DNA from: Mesorhizobium sp. NBSH29
GTDB lineage: Bacteria; Pseudomonadota; Alphaproteobacteria; Rhizobiales; Rhizobiaceae
DNA length: 64,000 nucleotides
Assembly (NCBI RefSeq): GCF_015500055.1
Contig: NZ_CP045492.1
Span: 1,622,501 to 1,686,500, forward strand
Reading direction: 5' to 3'
A model generated the notes under the pieces. That model made no database searches and was not told the origin of the DNA. It saw only the letters and a program-made list of their open reading frames with translations. Position numbers and translations under genes: made by a program. This document shows, piece by piece, positions 27,937-36,887 of the stretch (positions are counted from its first letter, which is position 1; every line of letters begins with the position of its first letter).

Positions 27937-28116
27937 CGAAACGCCCGCTTGCCAACGAAGGCCGGTCTTCCGGCTTTATTTCCCTGTCGGGGATCGGAAC
28001 GTCCGCTCACCAGCGGAGGAGGATATCCGGACTTTCGCCCCGTTCCGGCAAACCGTGAAGAATGAGCTACAGGATAGCCACGGCGCACCGACATGCGCAC
28101 AATTCCCCGATCGTGG

Positions 28117-28132
28117 TAAACAACGCGTTAAC
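28117..28132. promoter_or_regulatory. CtrA-like binding site upstream of podJ
   Basis: TAAA-N7-TTAAC at 28117-28132, one mismatch from the alphaproteobacterial CtrA consensus TTAA-N7-TTAAC; it also contains the common half-site TTAACCAT. It lies 181 bases upstream of the PodJ-like start. PodJ is cell-cycle controlled in Caulobacter, so the location makes sense, but binding is inference. Confidence 0.45.
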
Positions 28133-28223
28133 CATCCTTACCAATCGACAAAGAAATGCCCCAAAGGTGCGACACCGTCACACCGGAGTTGGCTTGCGTT
28201 AGGGAAAGCCGGCCTCTATATTG

Positions 28224-28239
28224 TTGACGTAAACGTAAG
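28224..28239 (+). promoter_or_regulatory. MerR-type operator upstream of the MerR gene
   Basis: TTGACGTAAACGTAAG at 28224-28239 shares the TTGACGT half-site and spacing style with the two 20-bp operators at 13964 and 28923. It lies about 110 bases before the MerR start and may give autoregulation. It also resembles the ACGT-centred operators reported for LiuR-type MerR regulators of branched-chain and fatty-acid breakdown. Confidence 0.55.
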
Positions 28240-28349
28240 TGCTGTTAGGCGCTTGCTCTGTGGTGAAACCAGGAAATGGAAGCAGCAGCCCCGCCGCTCT
28301 CCATCTCGCGTCCAGCATATCTGGGCGTTATTGAACGGGCATATTTAAA

Positions 28350-28811
28350 ATGATGAAATTGATTAAAAACGGCGACATATCAGCGACAACCGACAAGGCA
28401 TTGGAAACCGGCGACGGCTTTATCCGCATCGGTGAAATGGCCAAGGAATTCGAGGTCACTCTTCGGGCGTTGCGCTTCTACGAAGACAAGGGGCTGTTGA
28501 GCCCGAAACGCGAAGGCGCGACCCGGCTTTATACCCGTCGCGACAAGGCACGCCTGAAGCTCATCCTGCTTGGCCGCAAGGTTGGTTTTTCATTGCGCGA
28601 CGTGAAGCAGATGATCGATCTTTATGATCCGCAGGGCACCAACACCAAGCAGTTGCGCATGACGCTTGAAAAGTCCGAACGCCAATTGATCCGCCTGGAA
28701 AAGCAGCGGCAGTCGATCGACGAGGCGATCGGCGAACTGAGCGAGGGCCTGTCGGTTGTGCGCGACCTTCTCGCGCAACGCCAGAACGCTCCCATCCGCG
28801 CTGCTGGCTGA
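28350..28811 (+). CDS. MerR-family transcriptional regulator, LiuR-like
   Basis: 153 aa. A winged-helix MerR domain (about 24-93; FIRIGEMAKEFEVTLRALRFYEDKGLLSP) is followed by a dimerising coiled coil (about 98-135). It has no cysteine, so it is not a thiol- or metal-sensing MerR protein. Its position directly before a fatty-acid/acyl-CoA oxidation cluster, with ACGT-type palindromes at both promoters, fits the LiuR/acyl-CoA-catabolism branch of MerR regulators. It is followed by a strong terminator, so it is transcribed separately from the dehydrogenases. Confidence 0.9.
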   Translation: MMKLIKNGDISATTDKALETGDGFIRIGEMAKEFEVTLRALRFYEDKGLLSPKREGATRLYTRRDKARLKLILLGRKVGFSLRDVKQMIDLYDPQGTNTKQLRMTLEKSERQLIRLEKQRQSIDEAIGELSEGLSVVRDLLAQRQNAPIRAAG

Positions 28812-28828
28812 AACAGTTTGCTTGTAAC

Positions 28829-28863
28829 AAAATGCGCTCCGGGCAATCGGGGCGCATTTTTTT
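28829..28863 (+). terminator. Rho-independent terminator after the MerR gene
   Basis: AAAATGCGCTCC and GGGGCGCATTTT (28829-28840, 28849-28860) pair with one wobble around an 8-base loop and lead into a run of seven Ts. It is 17 bases past the MerR stop and isolates that gene from the acyl-CoA dehydrogenase operon. Confidence 0.9.
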
Positions 28864-28922
28864 ATGGATTGATGGAGACATCAGCGGTGCCAATTCAGCC
28901 ATAAAATCACAACGGCAAAAAT

Positions 28923-28942
28923 TGACGTTTACGCAAACGTCA
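28923..28942 (+). promoter_or_regulatory. MerR-type operator upstream of the acyl-CoA dehydrogenase operon
   Basis: TGACGTTTACGCAAACGTCA, identical in gene-relative orientation to the site before the nitronate monooxygenase-like gene. It begins with a TTGACG that could double as a -35 element and lies 71 bases before the first start codon. Control by the adjacent MerR protein is likely but inferred. Confidence 0.7.
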
Positions 28943-29013
28943 ACACTTGGTAGGGTGCATGGGACTCGCACGGCGGTGATGGTCCCCGCGCGTTGAAGAC
29001 ATTTGGAGGAAGC

Positions 29014-30807
29014 ATGCCGATCTACAAGGCCCCCGTACGTGATACACTCTTCGTGCTGAATGAAGTGCTGGGCTACGAGCGCTACTCCAATTTGCCCGGA
29101 TTTGCCGACGCCACGCCGGACGTTCTGGAAGCGATCCTGGAAGAGGGCGCAAAGCTGGCCGAAAATGTGATGCAGCCGCTCAACCGCATTGGCGACATGG
29201 AGGGTTGTGTTCGCCACGACGATGGTTCGGTCACCACGCCCAATGGCTTCAAGGCCGCCTATGACGAGTATCGTGCTGGCGGCTGGATGGGGCTTGCCGC
29301 GCCTGCCGAATTCGGCGGCCAGGGACTTCCCTACGCGGTGCACTCGGCGGTTGGCGAATATCTGTCATCGGCCAACATGGCGCTGATGATGTATCCGGGT
29401 CTCACGCAAGGCGCGATTGCAGCCATCGTCGAGCACGGCTCCGATGAGCAGAAGCAGCGCTTTCTGCCAAAAATGATCGACGGCACATGGACCGGCACCA
29501 TGAACCTGACCGAGCCGCATTGCGGCACCGACCTCGGCCTGCTGCGCTCCAAGGCCGTCCCGGACGGAAACGGCGCCTATAAGATATCCGGCCAGAAGAT
29601 CTTCATCTCGGCTGGCGAACATGACATGTCCGAAAACATCATCCATCTGGTGCTTGCACGTATCGAGGGCGCACCGGAAGGCGTTAAGGGCATTTCACTT
29701 TTCATCGTACCCAAATTTATTCTCAAGGACGATGGCGATGTAGGCCCGCGCAATCCAGTCAGCTGCGGCTCGCTGGAAGAAAAGATGGGCATTCATGGCA
29801 ACTCAACCTGTGTCATGAACTATGATGAGGCTGAAGGCTATCTGATCGGTGCCGAAAACGGCGGCCTGAAGGCGATGTTCGTGATGATGAACGAAGCCCG
29901 TCTCGGCGTTGGCCTGCAGGGGCATGCGGTGGGAGAGGCGGCCTATCAAAATGCAGTTCTCTACGCCAAGGAGCGTCTTCAGGGTCGCTCGCTCTCAGGC
30001 GCCAAGGAGCCTGAAAAGAAGGCCGATCCAATTATCGTCCACCCCGATATTCGCCGCGCGCTGATGACCATGAAAGCCTTCAACGAGGCGGGCCGCGCGC
30101 TCATTTTGTGGACCGCGTTGAAGTCAGACATCAAGCACCGCTCGCAGGATGATGCCGAGAAGCAGATGGCAGATGACCTTCTTGGCTTGATGACGCCGAT
30201 CGTCAAAGGGGTTCTGACCGACAAGGGCTTTGATCATGCGGTCATGGCGCAGCAGGTCTTTGGCGGCCATGGCTATATTGAAGAACATGGCATGAGCCAG
30301 TTCGTCCGCGATGCCCGCATCGCCATGATCTATGAGGGTGCCAACGGCATTCAGGCGCTGGACCTTGTCGGTCGCAAGCTGGGGCTCAATGGCGGTCGTG
30401 CCGTTCAGGCCTTCTTTAAGGAGGTCAGTGACTTCTGCGAGGAACATCGCGCCGACGACACCATGTCGTCCTACACAAAAGGGCTCAAGAAGGGCCTGAA
30501 TGATCTGCAGGCGGCTACCATGTGGCTGATGCAGAATGCCGTGCAGAAACCCGATAATGCGGGTGCTGCCTCGACCGACTATTTGCATCTCTTCGGTCTC
30601 GTCTCGCTTGGCTACATGTGGGCGCAGATGGCAAAGGCCGCCAACGCAAAACTGGCCGAGGGGGCCGGCGACAAAGCCTTCTACGACGGCAAGCTGATCA
30701 CCGGTCGCTATTTCATGGAACGCATCATGCCGGAAACATCCGCCCATCTGGCGCGGATCTCCACAGGCGCCGACACGATGATGGCGCTGCCGGCGGAGGC
30801 GTTTTGA
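29014..30807 (+). CDS. Acyl-CoA dehydrogenase, large DmdC/FadE-like type
   Basis: 597 aa, longer than the usual ~390-residue enzymes because of an N-terminal extension and a C-terminal acyl-CoA dehydrogenase C domain. It carries out FAD-dependent alpha,beta-oxidation of an acyl-CoA. Substrate/FAD region [21 protein letters not shown]; the probable catalytic base is E441 in [18 protein letters not shown]. The family includes 3-methylmercaptopropionyl-CoA dehydrogenases and medium/long-chain enzymes; the exact chain length cannot be told. The start at 29014 has an ideal GGAGGA site. It is the first gene of the operon that continues to the thiolase and FadJ. Confidence 0.92.
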   Translation: MPIYKAPVRDTLFVLNEVLGYERYSNLPGFADATPDVLEAILEEGAKLAENVMQPLNRIGDMEGCVRHDDGSVTTPNGFKAAYDEYRAGGWMGLAAPAEFGGQGLPYAVHSAVGEYLSSANMALMMYPGLTQGAIAAIVEHGSDEQKQRFLPKMIDGTWTGTMNLTEPHCGTDLGLLRSKAVPDGNGAYKISGQKIFISAGEHDMSENIIHLVLARIEGAPEGVKGISLFIVPKFILKDDGDVGPRNPVSCGSLEEKMGIHGNSTCVMNYDEAEGYLIGAENGGLKAMFVMMNEARLGVGLQGHAVGEAAYQNAVLYAKERLQGRSLSGAKEPEKKADPIIVHPDIRRALMTMKAFNEAGRALILWTALKSDIKHRSQDDAEKQMADDLLGLMTPIVKGVLTDKGFDHAVMAQQVFGGHGYIEEHGMSQFVRDARIAMIYEGANGIQALDLVGRKLGLNGGRAVQAFFKEVSDFCEEHRADDTMSSYTKGLKKGLNDLQAATMWLMQNAVQKPDNAGAASTDYLHLFGLVSLGYMWAQMAKAANAKLAEGAGDKAFYDGKLITGRYFMERIMPETSAHLARISTGADTMMALPAEAF

Positions 30808-30817
30808 GGCGCCCGAC

Positions 30818-31990
30818 ATGACCCGCAACGCCGCAGAAATCCTCGATCTCCCAAGGCCCGGCTGGGCCGGCGAGGATGTCGCCATGCTCTACGACATGGC
30901 GACGCGGTTCTTGAGCGACGAGGTCCTGCCGCACTACGAGACCTATGAAAAGAACGAGATCGTTGACCGGTCTGCCTGGGAAAAGGCGGGCGCGGCGGGC
31001 CTTCTCTGCGCCTCTGTCCCGGAAGAGTATGGCGGCTCGGGCGGCACCTATGCGCATGAGAGCGTGATCGCTGAGGCGCTCGGACATGTTGGCGTCGATG
31101 GCTTCGGCATTGCGCTCCACAACGCCATAGTCGCGCCGTATATCCTGCACTATGGCTCCGAAGAACAGAAGAAGCGCTGGCTGCCAAAGATGGCGAGCGG
31201 CGAACTGATCGGCGCCATCGCGATGACCGAACCGGGCGCCGGTTCCGATCTGCAGGGCGTCAAGACGCGCGCTGTCAAGGACGGCAACCATTACAGTATC
31301 TCCGGTTCGAAAACCTTCATCACCAATGGCCAGCACGCCAACCTTATTATCATGGTGGCCAAGACTGATCCGTCTCAAGGAGCGAGAGGAACGTCGCTGA
31401 TCGTCGTTGAGACCGATGATGCCGACGGCTTCGAGCGCGGCCGCAACCTCGACAAGATTGGCCTCAAGGCAAACGACACCTCGGAACTGTTTTTCAACGA
31501 AGTGCGGGTGCCGACATCGAACCTGCTTGGCCACGAAGAGGGTCAGGGTTTCGTGCAGCTGATGCAGCAGTTGCCACAGGAGCGACTGTTGATTGGCGCG
31601 CAGGCAATCTCCATGATCGAGCGCGCGCTGGCTGTGACCATCGACTATGTCAGGCAGCGCCACGTCTTCGGCAATGCGGTGATTGATTTCCAGAATACCC
31701 AGTTCAAGCTGGCCGAATTGAAAACGGAAGCCACGATTGGTCGCGTGTTCTACAATGATTGCGTCAAACGCCATCTGAATGGCGGGCTCGATCCGTCAAC
31801 CGCTTCGATGGCGAAATACTGGTTGACCGATCTGCAATGCAAGATCGTCGACGAATGCCTTCAATTGCACGGGGGCTATGGCTACATGAATGAATATCCC
31901 ATCGCCCGCATGTACCGCGACGCGCGCGTGCAGCGCATCTACGGCGGTACCAACGAGATCATGAAAGTGCTGATTGCACGAAGCCTTTAG
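30818..31990 (+). CDS. Acyl-CoA dehydrogenase, long-chain/isovaleryl type
   Basis: 390 aa, standard length. Three domains with family stretches AIAMTEPGAGSDLQGVKTRAV and QRIYGGTNEIMKVLIARSL. The MCAD-type catalytic glutamate position holds glycine (IYGGT). The base is therefore expected at the alternative LCAD/IVD site, where QAISMIERAL offers E268. It starts ten bases after the previous dehydrogenase. The pair suggests oxidation of acyl-CoAs of different length or branching. Confidence 0.93.
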   Translation: MTRNAAEILDLPRPGWAGEDVAMLYDMATRFLSDEVLPHYETYEKNEIVDRSAWEKAGAAGLLCASVPEEYGGSGGTYAHESVIAEALGHVGVDGFGIALHNAIVAPYILHYGSEEQKKRWLPKMASGELIGAIAMTEPGAGSDLQGVKTRAVKDGNHYSISGSKTFITNGQHANLIIMVAKTDPSQGARGTSLIVVETDDADGFERGRNLDKIGLKANDTSELFFNEVRVPTSNLLGHEEGQGFVQLMQQLPQERLLIGAQAISMIERALAVTIDYVRQRHVFGNAVIDFQNTQFKLAELKTEATIGRVFYNDCVKRHLNGGLDPSTASMAKYWLTDLQCKIVDECLQLHGGYGYMNEYPIARMYRDARVQRIYGGTNEIMKVLIARSL

Positions 31991-32023
31991 CTGGCTCAAT
32001 CGGCTCGGAACGAGGAGAAGAAG

Positions 32024-33232
32024 ATGGCTGATGTATTTGTCTATGACGCAGTCCGCACCCCGCGCGGACGCGGCAAGAAAGACGGTGCGCTGCACGAAGT
32101 GCCAGCGGTTCGGCTGGGTGCCAAGGTTCTGGAAGCGATCCGCGATCGCAACGGCCTCGACACGTCAACCGTCGATGATATCATTTTTGGCTGCGTCGAT
32201 CCGGTCGGCGAAGCAGGCTCGGTCATTCCCCGCTCTTCGGCGTTTGAGGCAGGCTATGACAACAAGGCTCCTGGCATGCAGATATCGCGTTTCTGCGCGT
32301 CGGGTCTTGATGCCATCAATTTCGGTGCTGGCAAAATCGCCCAAGGGGCCGATGAGATCGTCATCGCTGGCGGCGTTGAATCCATGTCACGCGTCGGCAT
32401 GGGCATGTCGGGCGGCGCCTGGTTCATGGACCCTTCGGTCGGCATTCCCGGCTACTTCATGCCGCAAGGCGTGTCGGCTGATTTGATCGCGACGAAATAC
32501 GGTTTCACACGTGATGATGTGGATGCCTACGCGGTTGAGAGCCAGAAGCGTGCGGCCAATGCTTGGGACAAGGGCTATTTCAACAAGTCGGTCGTGCCAG
32601 TGAAGGACCAGAACGGGCTGACGATACTCGCCCGCGATGAACATATGCGCCCGACCACAAACATGCAGAGCCTGGCAGCTCTCAACCCGTCCTTCACAAT
32701 GCCCGGCGAAATGGGCGGCTTTGCCGCTGTCGGCATTCAGGCCCACCCGGAAGTCGAAACGATCAACTATGTGCACCATGCGGGTAATTCGTCCGGCATT
32801 GTGGATGGCGCTGCGGCCGTCTTGCTCGGCTCCAAGCGTGCCGGCAAAGCGCTCAATTCCAAGCCGCGTGCGCGCATCCGCGCCTTTTCCAACATAGGTT
32901 CTGATCCAGCACTGATGCTGACAGGTCCGGTCGATGTGACCGAAAAGCTGCTGAAGCGCGCCCGCATGAAGATCGAAGACATCGATCTGTTTGAGCTCAA
33001 TGAGGCCTTCGCCTCAGTTGTGCTGCGCTACATGCAGGCCTTCGAGATTCCGCATGACAAGATCAACGTCAATGGTGGTGCCATCGCCATGGGCCATCCG
33101 CTCGGTGCCACCGGCGCGATGATCTTCGGCACGGTACTGGACGAACTGGAGCGCCGCGATCTGAACACGGCATTGGTGACCCTATGCATCGGTGCCGGAA
33201 TGGGCACGGCAACCATTATCGAGCGGGTCTGA
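32024..33232 (+). CDS. fadA: Acetyl-CoA C-acyltransferase (thiolase)
   Basis: 402 aa thiolase, which cleaves 3-ketoacyl-CoA with CoA to release acetyl-CoA, the last beta-oxidation step. Catalytic residues are all visible: nucleophile C91 (SRFCASGL), H358 ([11 protein letters not shown]) and C388 ([10 protein letters not shown]). An AGGAGAAGAAG ribosome site precedes the start. It follows the second dehydrogenase by 33 bases and is followed by the FadJ-type gene, completing the pathway. Confidence 0.95.
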   Translation: MADVFVYDAVRTPRGRGKKDGALHEVPAVRLGAKVLEAIRDRNGLDTSTVDDIIFGCVDPVGEAGSVIPRSSAFEAGYDNKAPGMQISRFCASGLDAINFGAGKIAQGADEIVIAGGVESMSRVGMGMSGGAWFMDPSVGIPGYFMPQGVSADLIATKYGFTRDDVDAYAVESQKRAANAWDKGYFNKSVVPVKDQNGLTILARDEHMRPTTNMQSLAALNPSFTMPGEMGGFAAVGIQAHPEVETINYVHHAGNSSGIVDGAAAVLLGSKRAGKALNSKPRARIRAFSNIGSDPALMLTGPVDVTEKLLKRARMKIEDIDLFELNEAFASVVLRYMQAFEIPHDKINVNGGAIAMGHPLGATGAMIFGTVLDELERRDLNTALVTLCIGAGMGTATIIERV

Positions 33233-33234
33233 GC

Positions 33235-33262
33235 CTGTTTCCCTCCCGGCGGGAGGGAACAG
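33235..33262 (+). other. Intercistronic hairpin between thiolase and FadJ genes
   Basis: CTGTTTCCCTCCC and GGGAGGGAACAG pair (one bulged T) around a 3-base GGC loop, directly after the thiolase stop. No T-run follows. It could stabilise the upstream mRNA or attenuate read-through into fadJ. Confidence 0.6.
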
Positions 33263-33306
33263 CAGCGCGATCAGTTTTGAACAATCAAACCGGGAGACTA
33301 TCTCCG

Positions 33307-35529
33307 ATGAGCACCTACAAGAACTTCACCGTCGAGACCGACCAGGACGGCATTGCCCTCGTAATTTGGGATATGCCCGACCGCTCGATGAACGTATTTA
33401 CCGAAGAAGCGATGAAGGAACTCGACGCAATCGTCGATCATGTCACCGCAACGGATGCGGTCAAGGGCGCGGTCATCACGTCTGGCAAGGAAACCTTTTC
33501 CGGCGGCGCCGACCTGACCATGCTGCGCCGCATGCTCGAACAGTTCGAGATCGAAAAGGCCAAGGACGCAGAAAAGGCAACCCAGCTCCTGTTCGACAAT
33601 GCAGGGCGCATGGGCGCGCTTTGGCGCAAGCTGGAAACCTGTGGCAAACCATGGGTATCAGCCATAAACGGCACCTGCATGGGCGGCGCGTTCGAGCTTT
33701 CACTCGCGTGCCATGGCCGTGTCGCGGCCGATAGCGACAAGGTAAAAATGGCGCTCCCGGAAGTGAAAGTAGGCATCTTCCCCGGTGCAGGCGGCACCCA
33801 GCGTGTCCCAAGATTGGCACAGCCGCAGGAAGCACTCCAGATGCTGACCTCCGGCCAGAACCTGTCGCCAAAGAAGGCGAAGGCAATGGGGCTCATCCAC
33901 GAAATTGCAGAGCCTGCAAGGCTGATCGAAACCGCCAAGGCGATGATCAGGAACGGCCTCAAGCCAGTGCAGCCTTGGGATGAAAAGGGCTTCAAGCTTC
34001 CCGGCGGCCCGGTCTATTCGGCAGCGGGCGCAAATCTTTGGCCACCGGCTATCGCTATTCTGCGCCGCGAAACCTATGGCAACTACCCGGCCGCAAACGC
34101 TATTTTGAAGTCCGTATATGAAGGCATGCTGGTGCCGTTCGATACTGCCTTGCGCATCGAACAACGCTACTTCACCGAGATCATGCAGACCAAGGAAGCC
34201 GCAGCGATGATCCGCTCGCTGTTTGTCTCGTTGCAGGAGCTCAACAAGGGCGCGCGCCGGCCAGAAGGCATTCCTGAAACCAAGTTCAAGAAGATCGCTG
34301 TTCTGGGCGCAGGTTTCATGGGCGCCGGCATTGCCTATGTCACGGCTAAAGCCGGCATCCCTGTCGTTCTGCTTGATCGGGATATTGCCTCTGCCGAAAA
34401 GGGAAAGGCCCATTCAGAATCGCTCATCGCAGATCAGGTCAAGAAGGGCCGCGCATCTGAGGCAGATAAGGAAAAGCTGCTTGCGCTCATCACCCCAACC
34501 GCCGACTATGCGTCGCTGGATGGCTGCGACATGGTGATTGAGGCCGTGTTCGAAGATTCCGAGGTCAAAAAAGCCGCTACCGAACAGGCTGAGGCGGTGT
34601 TGAAGTCATCGGCGATCTTCGCCTCCAACACTTCGACCATTCCGATCACCGGGCTTGCCAAGAATTCTTCGAGGCCCAAAAACTTCATTGGCATCCACTT
34701 CTTTTCGCCCGTCGACAGGATGATGTTGGTCGAGGTTATCCTCGGCAAAAAAACCGGCGACAAAGCCTTGGCAGTGGCGATGGATTATGTCCGGGCCATC
34801 AAGAAAACGCCGATTGTTGTCAACGACACGCGCGGTTTCTACGTCAACCGCTGCGTGCTGCGCTACATGTCTGAATCCTATCAGATGTTGATCGAGGGCG
34901 TTCCGGCAGCGATGATTGAAAACGCTGCCAAGATGGCCGGCATGCCGGTTGGACCGCTGTCGCTGACGGATGAAACCGCAGTCGATCTTGCCCAGAAGAT
35001 CATGAAGCAGACCATCCGCGATCTCGGCGAAAATGCAGTTGATGCCGACCAGATGGCGCTTATCAATACTATGGTAGATACGCATGATCGTCGTGGCCGC
35101 AAGAACGGCAAGGGCTTTTACGATTACCCAGCCAAGCCTGCCAAAAAGTACCTTTGGGCCGGTCTGAAGGATCTTTATCAGCAAAAGGATGCCGACACGA
35201 TCAATGTCGAGGAGTTGAAGCAGCGCTTCCTGGTCACGATTGCGCTCGAAGCAGCCCGCGTCATGGAAGAGGGCATTGTCATCGATCCGCGCGAGGCCGA
35301 TGTAGGGTCTATCCTGGCATTCGGCTTTGCTCCGTATACAGGCGGCGCCTTGTCTTACATTGACGGCATAGGTGCAAAAAACTTTGTCGCCATGGCAAAG
35401 GTGTTGCAGAAGAAATTTGGCAAGCAGTTCAAGGCGCCAAAGCTTCTGCTTGAGATGGCCGAAAAGGGTGAGACGTTCTATGAACGCTTCGACCCCTATG
35501 CCAACGGCGAAACAAAGAAAGCGGCCTGA
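33307..35529 (+). CDS. fadJ: Multifunctional fatty-acid oxidation protein, enoyl-CoA hydratase/3-hydroxyacyl-CoA dehydrogenase
   Basis: 740 aa. The N-terminal enoyl-CoA hydratase domain (about 1-200; TSGKETFSGGADLTML, NGTCMGGAFELSLACHGRV, GIFPGAGGTQRVPRL) is joined to an NAD-binding 3-hydroxyacyl-CoA dehydrogenase domain (about 330-510; AVLGAGFMGAGIAYVTAKAG, HFFSPVDRMMLVEVI). Two C-terminal helical domains follow. It performs hydration and then oxidation in beta-oxidation, between the dehydrogenases and the thiolase encoded just upstream. A GGGAG site lies about ten bases before the start. Confidence 0.95.
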   Translation: MSTYKNFTVETDQDGIALVIWDMPDRSMNVFTEEAMKELDAIVDHVTATDAVKGAVITSGKETFSGGADLTMLRRMLEQFEIEKAKDAEKATQLLFDNAGRMGALWRKLETCGKPWVSAINGTCMGGAFELSLACHGRVAADSDKVKMALPEVKVGIFPGAGGTQRVPRLAQPQEALQMLTSGQNLSPKKAKAMGLIHEIAEPARLIETAKAMIRNGLKPVQPWDEKGFKLPGGPVYSAAGANLWPPAIAILRRETYGNYPAANAILKSVYEGMLVPFDTALRIEQRYFTEIMQTKEAAAMIRSLFVSLQELNKGARRPEGIPETKFKKIAVLGAGFMGAGIAYVTAKAGIPVVLLDRDIASAEKGKAHSESLIADQVKKGRASEADKEKLLALITPTADYASLDGCDMVIEAVFEDSEVKKAATEQAEAVLKSSAIFASNTSTIPITGLAKNSSRPKNFIGIHFFSPVDRMMLVEVILGKKTGDKALAVAMDYVRAIKKTPIVVNDTRGFYVNRCVLRYMSESYQMLIEGVPAAMIENAAKMAGMPVGPLSLTDETAVDLAQKIMKQTIRDLGENAVDADQMALINTMVDTHDRRGRKNGKGFYDYPAKPAKKYLWAGLKDLYQQKDADTINVEELKQRFLVTIALEAARVMEEGIVIDPREADVGSILAFGFAPYTGGALSYIDGIGAKNFVAMAKVLQKKFGKQFKAPKLLLEMAEKGETFYERFDPYANGETKKAA

Positions 35530-35537
35530 AGTGGCCG

Positions 35538-35562
35538 GGTGCGCGCTGTTTCGGCGCGCGCC
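35538..35562 (+). terminator. GC-rich hairpin after fadJ
   Basis: GGTGCGCGC and GCGCGCGCC pair (one wobble) around a 7-base loop, nine bases after the fadJ stop. It is followed by CTCTCTT, a weak T-tract. Likely a partial terminator or mRNA 3' stabiliser before the thioesterase gene. Confidence 0.5.
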
Positions 35563-35584
35563 TCTCTTACGCGAGTGACCAAAA

Positions 35585-36133
35585 ATGTACGTCTGGGCGC
35601 GTCTGGCAAAAATGGTGGCGACCGCCAAGTCGCGCGGCGCCTACCACATGGGCGATGGAGGTCGGTTGTCCTTCCGGTGCCTGCCCACCGACATTGACAC
35701 CAACATGCATCTCAACAACGCCCGCTACATGATGCTGGCCGATGTCGGCCGCATCGATCTGTTCATGCGCGCTGGCCTGCTGGGCGTTGCCCGACGGAAA
35801 AAATGGGCCCCGATGATTGGCGGCCTCCAGGCGGTCTATGTCCGCGAGATCAAGCTCTGGCAGAGGTTCGATGTGGTCTCGACGCTCGAGACCTGGGAAG
35901 ACACCCAGGTGATCGGCCGCCACCGCTTCGTGCATCAGGATGGCCGCACGGCCGCAATGATCATGACCACGGCTGGCGTCTACGATCTGGTCGACAAGCG
36001 CTTTGTGCCCATCGACGACGTGGTGACGGCGCTTGGCCAGGCGGGGACGCCGCGCCTCCCCACCGAGGCGGAGCGCATTTTTATGGCCTCGCATGGCGGC
36101 CTCCGCGAACTGGCCAAACGGTCAGGCCGCTAG
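35585..36133 (+). CDS. Hotdog-fold acyl-CoA thioesterase (4HBT/THEM6-like)
   Basis: 182 aa. The hotdog core starts at about residue 25 (LSFRCLPTDIDTNMHLNNARYMMLADVGRIDLF), with the DxxxHLNNARY motif seen in 4HBT-type and THEM6-like proteins. It probably hydrolyses an acyl-CoA thioester. It follows fadJ by 55 bases that include a hairpin, so it may be a partly read-through member of the beta-oxidation operon. Confidence 0.83.
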   Translation: MYVWARLAKMVATAKSRGAYHMGDGGRLSFRCLPTDIDTNMHLNNARYMMLADVGRIDLFMRAGLLGVARRKKWAPMIGGLQAVYVREIKLWQRFDVVSTLETWEDTQVIGRHRFVHQDGRTAAMIMTTAGVYDLVDKRFVPIDDVVTALGQAGTPRLPTEAERIFMASHGGLRELAKRSGR

Positions 36134-36216
36134 CCCGGCGTCGCGGACTGGACAACCAGCCCGGTTTGGCGCTAATCAGAACAAAAGGTATTTTTTCCTG
36201 TTTTCAGGAGTGTCGC

Positions 36217-36885
36217 ATGCTATCGCATGATCGCGTATGGGCAGCTATTGATGGGCTGGCCGAGCGCTATTCAATGTCAGCATCCGGGCTGGCCAAGCGG
36301 GCCGGGCTTGATTCCACCGCGTTCAACAAATCCAAGCGCTACTCGAGCGATGGTCGACCGCGTTGGCCATCGACGGAATCGCTGGCCAAAATTATTGAGG
36401 CTACCGGCGCTTCGCTGGATGAGTTTATGGGACTGGTCGAGAGTGACGAACACGACATGCGACTGGGTGCTGTGCCGACAGGCGCATTGCCAACGCCGCG
36501 CTCTACCGTGCCGTTGCTCGGCTTTGCGCAGGCAGGGGCCGGCGGCTTCTTTGACGATGCCGGATTTCCCCAGGGGCAAGGCTGGGATCTCGTAGAGATG
36601 CCCGGTCAGGCTGCCGAGGGCTCCTACGCGCTGCAGGTCCAGGGGAGCTCGATGCTGCCTCTCTACCGCGATGGCGATGTGCTGGTTATCAGGCCCGATG
36701 CCACGGTGCGCAGCGGCGACCGCGTCGTGGTCAAAACGCGCGAGGGGGAGGTGATGGCAAAACTTCTTGAGCGCCAGTCGGCGCGCTCAATCGAACTCGT
36801 GTCGCTGAATCCCGAACACCCCAACCGCAAAATCCTAGCTGAGGATGTGGAATGGGTCGCCCGCATCGTCTGGGCCAGCCAATAG
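36217..36885 (+). CDS. Helix-turn-helix regulator with S24 (LexA/CI-like) peptidase domain
   Basis: 222 aa. An N-terminal DNA-binding domain (about 1-75; SGLAKRAGLDSTAFNKSKRYSSDGRPRWPSTESLAKIIEATG) is joined to an S24 domain. There the serine is S145 (VQGSSMLPLY) and the lysine is K182 (EVMAKLLER), the LexA-type catalytic pair. The possible cleavage region between domains contains QAGAGG. Such proteins are stress- or damage-linked repressors; the target is not evident. An AGGAG site sets the start at 36217. The next gene begins two bases after its stop. Confidence 0.88.
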   Translation: MLSHDRVWAAIDGLAERYSMSASGLAKRAGLDSTAFNKSKRYSSDGRPRWPSTESLAKIIEATGASLDEFMGLVESDEHDMRLGAVPTGALPTPRSTVPLLGFAQAGAGGFFDDAGFPQGQGWDLVEMPGQAAEGSYALQVQGSSMLPLYRDGDVLVIRPDATVRSGDRVVVKTREGEVMAKLLERQSARSIELVSLNPEHPNRKILAEDVEWVARIVWASQ

Positions 36886-36887
36886 CA

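Larger units (their letters stand above)
27937..28349. other. 413-bp intergenic region with divergent promoters
   Basis: This gap separates the PodJ-like gene and the MerR gene, which are divergent. I see no small reading frame with a ribosome site. It holds two recognisable sites: a CtrA-like motif at 28117-28132, nearer the PodJ-like gene, and a MerR-type operator at 28224-28239. The 100 bases before the MerR start show no ribosome site beyond an AT-rich stretch. Confidence 0.6.
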
